Below are positions 28,948 through 38,410 of a DNA stretch of 64,000 nucleotides, piece by piece. Both the position numbers and the translations under genes were made by a program. The stretch is taken from contig CBDCAI010000003.1 of the NCBI GenBank assembly GCA_965213845.1, positions 62,001-126,000 on the forward strand, given 5' to 3'. The notes below the pieces were generated by a model, which saw nothing but the letters and a program-made list of their open reading frames with translations, made no database searches and had not been told where the DNA came from. Each line of letters starts with the position of its first letter. The stretch's first letter is position 1. Source of the stretch: JBBROS01 sp965213845. Lineage in GTDB: Bacteria > Pseudomonadota > Alphaproteobacteria > Acetobacterales > Acetobacteraceae.

Positions 28948-30582
28948 GTGAGCGAGGTGCAAGCGTTGCCCCAGGCTGCGAGCTTCCGGCTAACCGTGGC
29001 TGAGTGCCTGACGATACCCCCGATGGACCGTGGCACCGTCCTGGCCGGTGGCGCCGGACTGTCGCGGCGGCTGCGCTGGGTCCACGTCGTCGATCATAAC
29101 GACGTCGAAGGCGCCCTGATAGGCGGGGAGCTGGTGCTGACCTCCGGCGTCACGCTCGGCCACGACCACGGGTTGCAGCGCGCGATCTTTCCGATGATGC
29201 AGCGGCTGGAGATCGCGGCGCTGGTGATCGCCCTCGGCCCGTACATGGAACGGGTTCCGCAGCAGATGCTGGACGCCGCCGAGCGGCACGGCATCCCGAT
29301 CGTGGCGCTGCCGTGGGACGTGAACTTTCGTGACGTGACGCACGCGCTACTGACGCGACTGGTGCAGTCGCACTACGCCTTCCTCGAAAGCGCGGAGCGG
29401 CTGAACCGCGACCTGCTGAACATCGTCATGCGTCGCGGCGGCCTGGGTGCCGTGTGCGCGCGCCTGGGTGCCCAGGTCGGGCGCGGCACCGCGATCGCCG
29501 ATCCCGCGTTTCAGTTGCTTGCCCGCCACGAGGCGAGTGCCGCCGTCTCCCGTGCGGCCGGGTTGCTTGCTGGCGGCGCGCTGTCGGCGGCGGCGATCTC
29601 GGCGGTGCCAACGCTGCACGGGCCGGTGCTGCGGACGCAGGAGTTGCGTGGCCCCGGCGGCCATGTGCTGGGCACGGCGACACCGATCCTAGCCGCCTCG
29701 CGCCTGATCGGCTGGCTGCTGGTCGAAAGCGCTTCGGGCAACCCGCCATCGCCGTTCGACACGCTGGTCGCCGAGGCGGCGGCGATGGTCGCCGGGTTGC
29801 TGATGGCGCAAACCGAGGAGGTGACCCGGGCCAGCCAGCGTCGCAGCGAGGACCTGTTGCTGGACACGTTATATGGCACGGTCGCCCTGACCGCCGAGGC
29901 GGCCGCCGAACTGGGACTGGACGCCGACGCCGTTTGCCTGGTGGTGCTGGCGGTGATCGAAGGCGGACCGGCGGACGCCGCCCCCAGCATCGCGAGTGTG
30001 CTGATGACGCGTCAGGGACTGACCGGGCGGCTGGCACAGCGTGGCTCGCAGTTGGTCGGGGTGGTCCAAGGCGCCAGGCTGGCCGAATTCGGGGTGGCGC
30101 TGGGCCGCGCGCTGCAGCGGGCCGACATGGTGCCCCGCGTTGCCCTCAGCCGCACGCTGCCGCAGGCGTCGATGATGCAACTCGGCTATCGCGAGGCTAC
30201 CGAGACGCTGCGGCTAGCGCGGGTCATGTTCCCCGACCGGGTCGTTGTGAACGGCGAAGAAACTGCGGCGCTCGGCCTCTTCCTGCGCGGGGCCGCCGCC
30301 GCCGCCACGCCGGGCGCGGCCTTTCCCGCCATCACCCGGCTTCGGCGAGGGGAGCGCGGCGCGTCGGCCGGCGGTCCCGGCGCGCTGGTGGAGACGCTCG
30401 GCTGCTTTCTGGAGCATGACGGCAACATCAGCGCCGCAGCCCGCGCGCTCGGCATCCACCGGCACACCTTGCTGTATCGGCTGGAGCGCATCGGCGAACG
30501 ACTGGGACACGCGCTGGATGGGCCTACAAGGCTTGAGCTGCGGTTGCAGCTCTTGGCTTGGAGGCTAGCTGGGCAACCGTAG
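28948..30582 (+). CDS. PucR family transcriptional regulator
   Basis: A regulator of about 544 residues. The N-terminal PucR domain begins LTVAECLTIPPMDRGTVLAGG and includes WVHVVDHNDVEGALIGGELVLTSG and the conserved end GIPIVALPWDVNF. A middle GGDEF-like CdaR region follows, and the C-terminus has the HTH_30 domain LVETLGCFLEHDGNISAAARALGIHRHTLLYRLERIGERLG. PucR proteins govern purine, amino-acid and related nitrogen catabolism. The start is uncertain: GTG at 28948 removes an unlikely N-terminus (ATG at 28888 lies in the promoter gap). Its place between the divergent monooxygenase and the hydantoinase-like genes makes it the probable local regulator. Confidence 0.88.
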   Translation: MSEVQALPQAASFRLTVAECLTIPPMDRGTVLAGGAGLSRRLRWVHVVDHNDVEGALIGGELVLTSGVTLGHDHGLQRAIFPMMQRLEIAALVIALGPYMERVPQQMLDAAERHGIPIVALPWDVNFRDVTHALLTRLVQSHYAFLESAERLNRDLLNIVMRRGGLGAVCARLGAQVGRGTAIADPAFQLLARHEASAAVSRAAGLLAGGALSAAAISAVPTLHGPVLRTQELRGPGGHVLGTATPILAASRLIGWLLVESASGNPPSPFDTLVAEAAAMVAGLLMAQTEEVTRASQRRSEDLLLDTLYGTVALTAEAAAELGLDADAVCLVVLAVIEGGPADAAPSIASVLMTRQGLTGRLAQRGSQLVGVVQGARLAEFGVALGRALQRADMVPRVALSRTLPQASMMQLGYREATETLRLARVMFPDRVVVNGEETAALGLFLRGAAAAATPGAAFPAITRLRRGERGASAGGPGALVETLGCFLEHDGNISAAARALGIHRHTLLYRLERIGERLGHALDGPTRLELRLQLLAWRLAGQP

Positions 30583-30677
30583 TGCCGTTCGACAATCTGT
30601 CCGATAGAAGCCGCTTGGCTTGTTCGGGCCTGTCGGTGCCGAAGCGCCCCGCAGCCGGCTAGGTTTGTCTCATTCCG

Positions 30678-32672
30678 GTGGAGTGGCGCGCGATCAACTA
30701 TTACCGCGAATACCGCAAATGCGCCTTCAGCGGCCGTCTTCTGTTCGACGACGACCACCCGCTATCGGAAGCAAGTGATTCCGGACCGCCGCTTTGGTTC
30801 GCGAATCCCGAGATGCGCCGCGCCTATCGTGAGCGTTGGCCGATCGAGCGCGTGGCGGCGGAACTCTCGTCCTGGCGGCGCCCCGCGGCGGCGCCCGATC
30901 CGGGCCTCGATCCGGTCACGTTGGAAGTCGTGGGCAACGCGCTGTCGTCCATCGTCGGTCAGATGGCGGAGACGATGGCGCGCACCGCCTACTCTCCGGT
31001 CTTCGCCGAGGCGCGCGATTTCAGTTGTGCACTGTTCGACGCCGATCTGGAGCTGGTGGCGCAACAGCATGGACTGCCGGCGCAGGTCGGCTCGATGCGT
31101 TACTGCGTGCCGTGGGCGGTGCGGCGGCTGGGTGTGGCCATGCTGGCCCCGGGTGACGTCATCCTGCACAACGACCCGCAGATGGGCGTGCCGCACCTGC
31201 CGGAACTCTGCGTCATCCGGCCGATCTTCGCCGACGGCCGCATCGTCATGTATGCGGCAACCATCGCCCATCAAACTGACGTCGGCGGCAAGTCTCCCGG
31301 TTCGATGCCCGGCGACGCGCGCGACATCTTCCAAGAGGGGCTGGTCATCCCGCCGGTCAAGCTGCACGAGCGCGGCCAGGAGGCAACCGCCGTGTTTGCC
31401 CTGCTGCTCGCCAACGTTCGCTCGCCCGCCTCGATGTACGGCGACGTCTGCGCCATGTGCGGCTCGCTCATCACAGCGGAGCGGCTGATTGGTCAGCTGC
31501 TCGCGCGCTATCCGCTGCCGGAGCTCACGCGGTATGCCGAGGAGCTGAAGAACTACGCCGAGCGTCGGTTGCGCGCCGAACTGGCGAAGCTGCCGGCGGG
31601 AATATTCCGCGGCCGCGCCGTGATCGACGATGACGGGGTGGGCACCGCACACTTCACCGTGGAACTGGCGTTGGTGGTAAGTGAGGACGGGCTGATCGCC
31701 GATTTCCGCGGCAGCTCTCCGCAGGCGGCGGGCCCGATCAACTGCACATACTCGGTTGCCTGCGCCGCGACGCTGAACGCCGTGCTGCATCTAATCGGTG
31801 CCGAAGTGCCGAACAACGAGGGTCTGCACCGCGCCATCACGGTGATCGCGCCGCCCGGCACCATCGTCAACGTCAACCACCCCGGCGCCTTCAACAGCGG
31901 CCAGACCGAGAGCCACAACCTGCTGGTGGAGGCGTTCATGGACGCTTTGCTGACGGCGGCGCCGGAGCGGGTGTGCGCGCCGTGCGCCAGCACGACGTGC
32001 CTGGTCACCGGCGGCGCCTGGCTTCCAGCGCGCGGCGAAACGGTCACCTTTATCACCTGGGACGGGGCTGGTTGGGGGGCGTTCATCGACCATGACGGCA
32101 ACAGCGCCATCAGTCGCTACTGCGGCACAACCGGCAAGAACTACCCGACCGAGGTGCTGGAAACGCACTTCCCCTGGCTGGTCCGCAGCGCCGAACTGCG
32201 CTCAGACAGCGGCGGGCCGGGCCGCTTTCGCGGCGGGCTCGGCATGGTGCGTGAGTACCTGTTGCGCGCGCCGGAGCTGGAGTTCGGCGTAAACTCCAAC
32301 CGCGGTCGGTTCGCGCCCGCCGGCGTGCTGGGCGGGGAGGCCGGCAAACCGACGCGCTACTGGGTGCGCAGGGGCGAGACGGTCTGCGAGCCGATGCAAC
32401 TCGGGGCCGGCATTGTGAGCCCCGACAAGTTCTCCGGCGTGCGCCTCGCCGAAGGAGACGGACTGACGGTGGAGACGCCGGGCGGGGGCGGCTGGGGCGA
32501 CGCCGCGACACGCGACCGCGATCGCGTGGTGAACGATCTGTGTCAGGGCTACATCAGTCGGACCGCCGCAGTGGAGACCTACGGGCTCGACCCTGCTTTG
32601 GCGGACGCCACCGTGGCGCGCTATCACTGGTCGCCGCCGCCCCGGCGCGCCGCCGGGGGCGTCGCGCCGTGA
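30678..32672 (+). CDS. hydantoinase B/oxoprolinase family protein (HyuB-like)
   Basis: A 664-residue protein of the HyuB family, the larger partner in ATP-dependent N-methylhydantoinase, 5-oxoprolinase and acetone carboxylase systems. The family core starts at about residue 78 with LDPVTLEVVGNALSSIVGQMAETMARTAYSP, and includes DVILHNDPQMGVPHLPE, HQTDVGGKSPGSMP and the C-terminal SGGPGRFRGGLGMVREY and VETPGGGGWG. An N-terminal extension of about 75 residues precedes the usual start; it includes a Tyr- and Arg-rich stretch and lacks a strong ribosome site at the GTG, so the true start is uncertain. The stop overlaps the hyuA-like GTG. Confidence 0.9.
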   Translation: MEWRAINYYREYRKCAFSGRLLFDDDHPLSEASDSGPPLWFANPEMRRAYRERWPIERVAAELSSWRRPAAAPDPGLDPVTLEVVGNALSSIVGQMAETMARTAYSPVFAEARDFSCALFDADLELVAQQHGLPAQVGSMRYCVPWAVRRLGVAMLAPGDVILHNDPQMGVPHLPELCVIRPIFADGRIVMYAATIAHQTDVGGKSPGSMPGDARDIFQEGLVIPPVKLHERGQEATAVFALLLANVRSPASMYGDVCAMCGSLITAERLIGQLLARYPLPELTRYAEELKNYAERRLRAELAKLPAGIFRGRAVIDDDGVGTAHFTVELALVVSEDGLIADFRGSSPQAAGPINCTYSVACAATLNAVLHLIGAEVPNNEGLHRAITVIAPPGTIVNVNHPGAFNSGQTESHNLLVEAFMDALLTAAPERVCAPCASTTCLVTGGAWLPARGETVTFITWDGAGWGAFIDHDGNSAISRYCGTTGKNYPTEVLETHFPWLVRSAELRSDSGGPGRFRGGLGMVREYLLRAPELEFGVNSNRGRFAPAGVLGGEAGKPTRYWVRRGETVCEPMQLGAGIVSPDKFSGVRLAEGDGLTVETPGGGGWGDAATRDRDRVVNDLCQGYISRTAAVETYGLDPALADATVARYHWSPPPRRAAGGVAP

Positions 32673-34753
32673 GCGACACGCGCCATCCCACCCAACGCAT
32701 GGTCGGCGTCGACGTCGGCGGCACCTTCACCGACGTGCTGCTGTTCGACGGCACCACGGACCAGATACGGATCCGCAAGCACCTGTCCACGCCGCACGAT
32801 CCGTCGGTGGCGTTCCTCGAAGGTGTCGACAGCCTAGCCGCGGAGGGCGTTGCCACCGCCACGCTCGACCGTCTGGTCCACGCCACCACGGTGGCGACCA
32901 ACACGGTGCTTCAGCGGGTCGGCGCGCGCACTGGGTTGATCTGCACCCAAGGCTTTCGCGACGTGCTGGAGATCGGCCGGGGGACGCGTCCGACCAGCGC
33001 CACCTACGACCTGCAATGGGTCCGTCCGCAGGCGCTGGTGCCACGCTTCCTGCGCCTCGGCGTGCCGGAGCGCACCGACAGCCTGGGCACCATCCTGACA
33101 CCGCTGGACGAGGCGGCGTTCCTCGACGCGCTAGCCTTCCTGCGCGGGCATGAGGTGGCCTCGGTGGCGATCTGCTTCCTGTTCTCCTACCTCAACCCGG
33201 CCAATGAGCGGCGCGCGCTGGAACTGGCGCAGCTGCACCACCCCGACCTTCCGGTGTCCGTGTCGTCGCAGATACTGCCGCAGTGGCGCGAGTACGAGCG
33301 CACCAGCACGACCGTGTGCGACGCCTACGTAAAGCCTGTGATGAGCCGCTACATCGGACATCTGCAAACCGGCCTCGACACGCGTGGCTTCGGCGGCGCG
33401 GTCCGGCGCGACATGCTCATCATGAAGTCGAACGGCGGCGTGATGACCGCGGGGTCGGCGTGCCGGTTTCCAATCGAGACCTTCCTGTCGGGACCCGCCG
33501 CCGCCGTGGTGGCGGCGCAGCAGATCGGCCGCCAGGCGGGCTTTGCCAACATCATTTCGATGGACATGGGCGGCACCAGCTTCGACGTCGCCATGCTCGA
33601 CGACGGCGGCCTGCGCCACACCACCGATGGCGAGATCGAGCCGTCGATGCCGGTGCGCATCGCCATGGTCGACATCGCCACCATCGGGGCGGGCGGCGGC
33701 TCGATTGCTCGCGTGGACGAGGGTGGCGCGCTGAAGGTGGGGCCGCGCTCTGCCGGCTCGACCCCTGGTCCCGCCTGTTACGGGCGTGGCGGGACCGAAC
33801 CGACCACGACCGACGCCAACGTCGTGTTGGGTCGCATCGACCCGGCGAATTTCCTGGGCGGCGCCTATCGGCTCGACGCCGACGCGGCGGTGCGGGCGGT
33901 GCAGCAGGTGGCGACCCGGCTCGGCATGTCCTTGCACCAGGCGGCGCAGGGCATACTCGACGTCACCGTCGCGACCATGGGGCAGGAGATCCGCGCGGCC
34001 GCGGCGCGGCGGGGCCGCGACCTGCGCGACTACACCCTGTTCGCCGGCGGCGGCGCCGGCCCCCTGCACGCACCCCTGATCGCGCGCGAGCTTGGAATCA
34101 AGCGGGTTTTGGTGCCGCGCTATCCGGGGATGCTCTCCACCGTCGGCCTGCTGCTGTCCGACATCCGCTTCGACAACCTGCGTTCGATGTCCTGCTTGCT
34201 GGAGAGCGCGTCGTTCGAGACGTTGCGTGGGGCCCTGCGCGAGATGGCGACGGCCGGTCGCGCCCGTGTGCGCGAGGAGGGAGAGGGCCTGGAGATCGCG
34301 GCGCGGCTGCAGATCGACATGCGCTATCGCCGGCAGAACTGGGAGTTGTCGGTTGACGTCGATCCCGACACGCTGGACGCGGCGAGCCTCGCATCCGCGT
34401 TCGACGCCGAACACGCGGCGCGGTTCGGCTTCGCGGTCAAGGGACAGGACCATGAAATCATAAACCTGCGCTGCGTCGTCTCGGGTCGGATACCGAACGC
34501 CGAGCGGCTGCTCGAACGGCTGGTGCCGCCATCGCCCACGCGCGACGCCCGCCCGGTGGCCACGCGCGAGATCTACGACGACGTGCGCCGAACGATGGTG
34601 ATAGCGGCGGTGTTCGAGCGAGACCAACTGCGGCGTGGCCAGCGAATTGCCGGAACGGCGATGATCCTGGAGCCGGACTCGACGCTGTACGTGCCGTCTG
34701 ACGCGGCCGCCACAGTCGATCCATTTGGCAACGTCGTCATCGCATTCACCTGA
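32669..34753 (+). CDS. hydantoinase A/oxoprolinase family protein (HyuA-like)
   Basis: A 694-residue ATPase-fold partner of the HyuB-like protein. The phosphate-binding motif GVDVGGTFTDVLLFDG lies near residues 13-28, LVHATTVATNTVLQRVGARTG near 70-90, IISMDMGGTSFDVAML near 290, GAGGGSIARVDEGGALKVGP near 335 and GGGAGPLHAPLIARELGI near 455. The pair typically hydrolyses a cyclic amide or carboxylates a substrate at the cost of ATP. GTG at 32669 overlaps the preceding stop (GTGA). The actual substrate is not evident; no hydantoin racemase or carbamoylase lies nearby. Confidence 0.92.
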   Translation: MSDTRHPTQRMVGVDVGGTFTDVLLFDGTTDQIRIRKHLSTPHDPSVAFLEGVDSLAAEGVATATLDRLVHATTVATNTVLQRVGARTGLICTQGFRDVLEIGRGTRPTSATYDLQWVRPQALVPRFLRLGVPERTDSLGTILTPLDEAAFLDALAFLRGHEVASVAICFLFSYLNPANERRALELAQLHHPDLPVSVSSQILPQWREYERTSTTVCDAYVKPVMSRYIGHLQTGLDTRGFGGAVRRDMLIMKSNGGVMTAGSACRFPIETFLSGPAAAVVAAQQIGRQAGFANIISMDMGGTSFDVAMLDDGGLRHTTDGEIEPSMPVRIAMVDIATIGAGGGSIARVDEGGALKVGPRSAGSTPGPACYGRGGTEPTTTDANVVLGRIDPANFLGGAYRLDADAAVRAVQQVATRLGMSLHQAAQGILDVTVATMGQEIRAAAARRGRDLRDYTLFAGGGAGPLHAPLIARELGIKRVLVPRYPGMLSTVGLLLSDIRFDNLRSMSCLLESASFETLRGALREMATAGRARVREEGEGLEIAARLQIDMRYRRQNWELSVDVDPDTLDAASLASAFDAEHAARFGFAVKGQDHEIINLRCVVSGRIPNAERLLERLVPPSPTRDARPVATREIYDDVRRTMVIAAVFERDQLRRGQRIAGTAMILEPDSTLYVPSDAAATVDPFGNVVIAFT

Positions 34754-34770
34754 TCCGAGCGGAGAGACCG

Positions 34771-35853
34771 ATGAAGGCCGCCATCCTGCACGCCTATCAC
34801 GAGCCACTGGCGATCGAGGAGCTGACGCTCGCCTCGCCCGGGCCGCGTGAGGTGCTGATACGCACCGCGTTCGCGGGGCTGTGCTACAGCGACCTGTCTC
34901 TGATGGAACACGCCTACCCGCATCCGCTGCCGTGCGCACTGGGCCACGAGTCCGCGGGTGTGGTGGAGGCGGTGGGCAGCGATGTTCGCTACGTGGCGCC
35001 CGGCGACCATGTCGTGACCTGCCTGTCGGTGTTCTGCGGCCACTGCGCGCAATGCCTTGGCGGACATCCCGCGATGTGCGACTCGCCTGAACCGAACCTG
35101 CCGCCCGGCGTGTCGCGGCGGCTGTCCATGCGCGGCGAGGTCGTGCACCAGTATTACAACCTCTCCTCGTTCGCCGAGCAGATGCTGGTCCACGAACATG
35201 CCGTGGTGAAAATTCGCCGGGACATGCCTCTCGACCTCGCCGCGCTGCTCGGCTGTGCCGTGCTGACCGGCACTGGCGCCGTGTTCCGCACCGCGCAGGT
35301 GGCACCGGGATCGAGCGTCGCCGTGATCGGCTGTGGCGGCGTCGGATTGGCGGCCGTGAACGGGGCCGCACTGGCGGGAGCCGCGCGCATCATCGCCATC
35401 GACACCCAACCGGGCAAGCTTGCGCTGGCGCGGCGGATGGGGGCCACCGACGCGATCGAGGCAACCCATGGCGACGTGGTTGAGGCGGTGCGGACGCTGA
35501 CCGGGGGCGGTGTTGACCACGCCTTCGAGTGCCTTGGCAGCAAGGGCACCGCCGAGCAGGCGTTCAACATGCTGGCGCCGCGCGGAACCGCCACGATCGT
35601 CGGCGTCATTCCGGTCGGCGTGCAACTGGCACTCGACGGCATCAGCTTTTTGTCCGAGCGGCGCATCCAGGGGTCGCGCATGGGGTCCAACCGGTTTCGG
35701 ACCGACATCCCCCGCCTCATCGAGTTCTATCTGCAGGGGCGGTTGCATCTCGACCACATGATTTCAGACCGCCTGCGGCTCGCGCAGATCAACGAGGGGT
35801 TTGCCAGGATGCGGGCCGGTGCCGCCGTGCGACAGGTCGTCGAGTTCGCCTGA
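34771..35853 (+). CDS. zinc-dependent alcohol dehydrogenase (MDR family)
   Basis: A 360-residue medium-chain dehydrogenase close to class III and aryl-alcohol enzymes. The catalytic zinc ligands are Cys in AGLCYSDLSLM and His-Glu in ALGHESAGVVE; the structural zinc lobe has four cysteines in CLSVFCGHCAQCLGGHPAMC. The Rossmann motif VIGCGGVGLAAVNGA lies near residue 188, with Asp in IIAIDTQPGKL suggesting NAD. It starts 17 bases after the hyuA-like gene, with GGAGAG upstream, and so belongs to the same transcript. It probably oxidises an alcohol or hydroxyl intermediate of the local pathway. Confidence 0.92.
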   Translation: MKAAILHAYHEPLAIEELTLASPGPREVLIRTAFAGLCYSDLSLMEHAYPHPLPCALGHESAGVVEAVGSDVRYVAPGDHVVTCLSVFCGHCAQCLGGHPAMCDSPEPNLPPGVSRRLSMRGEVVHQYYNLSSFAEQMLVHEHAVVKIRRDMPLDLAALLGCAVLTGTGAVFRTAQVAPGSSVAVIGCGGVGLAAVNGAALAGAARIIAIDTQPGKLALARRMGATDAIEATHGDVVEAVRTLTGGGVDHAFECLGSKGTAEQAFNMLAPRGTATIVGVIPVGVQLALDGISFLSERRIQGSRMGSNRFRTDIPRLIEFYLQGRLHLDHMISDRLRLAQINEGFARMRAGAAVRQVVEFA

Positions 35854-35898
35854 CATCGTGCAACCGAGGCCGGGGCGCCGCCCCAGGAGGTGAGTTCG

Positions 35899-37137
35899 AT
35901 GCGCATTTTGATGGTAGGCGGCGCTGGAGCCATGGGCAGCGGCACCGTGCGCGATCTGATATCGCCGTTGCAGACGCAGGTGGCGGAGGTCGTCATCGCC
36001 GACTCCCGGCGGGAGGCTGCGGCGGCGCTGGTGGCGGCGCTGGGCGACCCGCGGCTGCGCGCCACCGACCTGGACGTGACCGACGGCGCGGCGTTGCGAC
36101 AGCAGCTGGCGCAGACCGATTTGTGCGTGAACGCGGTCCCAACCTTCGCCGGGCACCAGACCGCCATCTTCGAGGCCTGTCTGGAGACCCGCACCACCTA
36201 CGTCGATTTTGGCGGCATGGGGGTGTTTACGGTGCGGCAGAAACAGGCCGACGCCGCTTGGCGGGCGGCGGGCGTCACCGCGATACTCGGGCTTGGAGCC
36301 GATCCCGGCATTTCCAACATGCTGTGCAAGGCGGTGGCCGAGCAGTTCGACACGCTCGACAGCATCAACCTGTATTGGGCGGCCAAGAACCTGGCGCGAG
36401 AAAGCCCGGTGCTGGTGCCACCCTACAGCCTTGCCACCGTGATCGCCGAATATGCCAACCCGTCGATGCAGTTCCTCGACGGCGCGTTGCGTCAGGTGCC
36501 GCCGCAGAGCGGGCAGGAGGTGTTGCTGCTGCCCGAGCCGTGGGGGCGCACCGAGTTCATGTTCACTCAGCACTCCGAACCCCTGACGGTGCCGTTCGCC
36601 AAAGGCATCCGCGACAAGGGCATCCGGGAATTCACCTGGAAGCTGCATATGCCCGACCGCGAGCACGAGGCCTGGGTCGGGCTGTGCAAGGCGGGTTTCG
36701 GCGACTTCGACGAGGCGATCGAGGTCGATGGCGTGGCGGTGCGTCCGGGCGCGCTGCTCGAGGCGGTGATCCGCCGCAACCTCGACCGCAACGGCCACCT
36801 GGTCGCCGCACCAGAAACCCACGAGTTGCATCTGGCAGTCGCCCGGGGAATGCGCGAGGGACGCCCGGCCCGGCACAACTGCGCCGTGGTGGGGCGGCCG
36901 AACGCGGCGCACGGCGCCTATGCCGACCCAGCCACCTCGATCGGTCTTGCGGTGGGCGTGCAGCTGTTGCTGCGTGATCGGCAGAAGCCCGGCGTGTGGG
37001 GACCCGAGGAATATTTCGACGCGGAGCCGTTCTTCACAGAATTGCAGAAGCGGCATTTCGCGGTGGTCCGCGACTTGCACGTGGCGGACGAGGCCGAGCC
37101 TGGACATTTCGTCCAACAATCCGCGAGAGGGGCCTGA
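35899..37137 (+). CDS. saccharopine dehydrogenase-like NAD(P) oxidoreductase
   Basis: A 412-residue protein of the saccharopine dehydrogenase family. The dinucleotide motif MRILMVGGAGAMGSGTVRDL opens the protein; TTYVDFGGMGVFTVRQK and ILGLGADPGISNMLCKAVAEQF are the family's middle marks, and the C-terminal domain follows. Relatives make or split secondary amines such as saccharopine, carboxynorspermidine and opines. ATG at 35899 is preferred because AGGAGG lies eight bases before it. Between hydantoinase-like enzymes and a polyamine-type importer, a role in cleaving or reducing an imine of an imported amine is plausible but unproven. Confidence 0.88.
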   Translation: MRILMVGGAGAMGSGTVRDLISPLQTQVAEVVIADSRREAAAALVAALGDPRLRATDLDVTDGAALRQQLAQTDLCVNAVPTFAGHQTAIFEACLETRTTYVDFGGMGVFTVRQKQADAAWRAAGVTAILGLGADPGISNMLCKAVAEQFDTLDSINLYWAAKNLARESPVLVPPYSLATVIAEYANPSMQFLDGALRQVPPQSGQEVLLLPEPWGRTEFMFTQHSEPLTVPFAKGIRDKGIREFTWKLHMPDREHEAWVGLCKAGFGDFDEAIEVDGVAVRPGALLEAVIRRNLDRNGHLVAAPETHELHLAVARGMREGRPARHNCAVVGRPNAAHGAYADPATSIGLAVGVQLLLRDRQKPGVWGPEEYFDAEPFFTELQKRHFAVVRDLHVADEAEPGHFVQQSARGA

Positions 37138-37278
37138 TACCCTGTCCATAGTGGCGCCCCTAAGCCGAGGTCTACGGTTTTTACGTCAATGCTGCCCAAC
37201 ATGTCTGGCAGTGGGTCGCTTTGCGAGGCGTGGCTGATCTTACGATCCTTCGTCCACATCCATTTTGAGGAGAGTGCC

Positions 37279-38397
37279 ATGTTCGGCTGGCTTATTCGCA
37301 CAGGACGCGCCGGGGCGGCGCTTGTCGCGGCCGTGGCCGTTTTAGGAGGCGGGGCCGCGGCGGCGGACTCGCTTCCCGTCAACGTCTTCAACTGGGAAAG
37401 TTACCTAGGCCCGACGACCATTGCCGACTTCACGAAGGAAACTGGGCTGAAGGCCAACCTCTCCTACTACGACAGCGAGGAGATGGCCGACGCCAAGGTG
37501 ATGACGGGTAAAACCGGCTATGACGTGGTGGTTATCAACGCCGAGCCGTTTCTCGGACAGGAAGTGAAGGCCAACGCCTATCGTCCGCTCGACCTGGCAA
37601 AGATACCGAACTGGAAGAACCTCGATCCCGAACTGATGAAGATCATGGCCAAGTCCGACCCAGGCAACGTCCACGCCGCAATCTACCAGTGGGGCACAAT
37701 CGGCCTGGGCTACAACGTGGACGCCGTGGCCAAGCGCATCCCGAACGCTCCCACCGACTCTTGGGCGCTATTGTTCGACCCCGCCAACGTGTCGAAGCTC
37801 AAGGATTGCGGCGTCAACGTCATCGACAGCCCGGCCATCGTCGTGCCGCTGGCGTTGAAGTATCTTGGCAAGGAGCCCAGCAGCACCGACCCGGCCGATC
37901 TGGCGGCGGCGCAGAAGTTGCTGATCTCGATACGGCCATACCTGAAGACGATCAACGATTCGAGCTGGATCGCTGACATGGCGACCGGGACGGTGTGCCT
38001 GACCATCGGTTGGAACGGCGACGTGCTGGCCTCTGCCAACCGCGCCCGCGACGCCAAGAACGACATCAAGGTCCAGTACGTGGTGCCGAAGGAGGGCTCG
38101 ATCATCTGGTTCGACGCGCTGGCGGTGCCGGCCGACTCGCCGAACCCGGAGGGTGCGATGTCGTTCGTGAACTACATGCTGGAACCTGCGACCATCGCCA
38201 AGTGCGGCGACACCACCAACTACGCCAACGGCGTGCCGGCCAGCCAGTCGTTCATGCGCCCGGAGATAGTCAAGGACGCGCGCATCTACCCGGCTGCCGA
38301 CGTGATCCAGCGCCTGTTCCTGCAAAGCGAGGTTCCGGCCAGTTACGAGCGCCAGCGCACCCGCACCTGGGCCGCGGTGAAAGCTGCCGGGTCCTGA
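37279..38397 (+). CDS. spermidine/putrescine-type ABC substrate-binding protein
   Basis: A 372-residue periplasmic binding protein with a signal peptide (about 1-28, ending GGGAAAADS). The mature start LPVNVFNWESYLGPTTIADFTKETG and the later GYDVVVINAEPFLGQ, QWGTIGLGYNV, IGWNGDVLASANRA and IIWFDALAVPADSPNPEGAMSFVNYML match PotD/PotF proteins. It has GAGGAG before the ATG and is separated by 141 bases from the upstream gene, so a promoter may lie there. With the three following genes it makes a complete importer. The ligand may be a polyamine or a related cation; specificity cannot be read from sequence. Confidence 0.92.
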   Translation: MFGWLIRTGRAGAALVAAVAVLGGGAAAADSLPVNVFNWESYLGPTTIADFTKETGLKANLSYYDSEEMADAKVMTGKTGYDVVVINAEPFLGQEVKANAYRPLDLAKIPNWKNLDPELMKIMAKSDPGNVHAAIYQWGTIGLGYNVDAVAKRIPNAPTDSWALLFDPANVSKLKDCGVNVIDSPAIVVPLALKYLGKEPSSTDPADLAAAQKLLISIRPYLKTINDSSWIADMATGTVCLTIGWNGDVLASANRARDAKNDIKVQYVVPKEGSIIWFDALAVPADSPNPEGAMSFVNYMLEPATIAKCGDTTNYANGVPASQSFMRPEIVKDARIYPAADVIQRLFLQSEVPASYERQRTRTWAAVKAAGS

Positions 38398-38410
38398 TGG
38401 CGGCAGGGCG

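Noticed and set aside
37192..37211. CTGCC/GGCAG inverted repeat before the binding-protein gene
   Set aside because: Five-base arms in GC-rich DNA are expected by chance.
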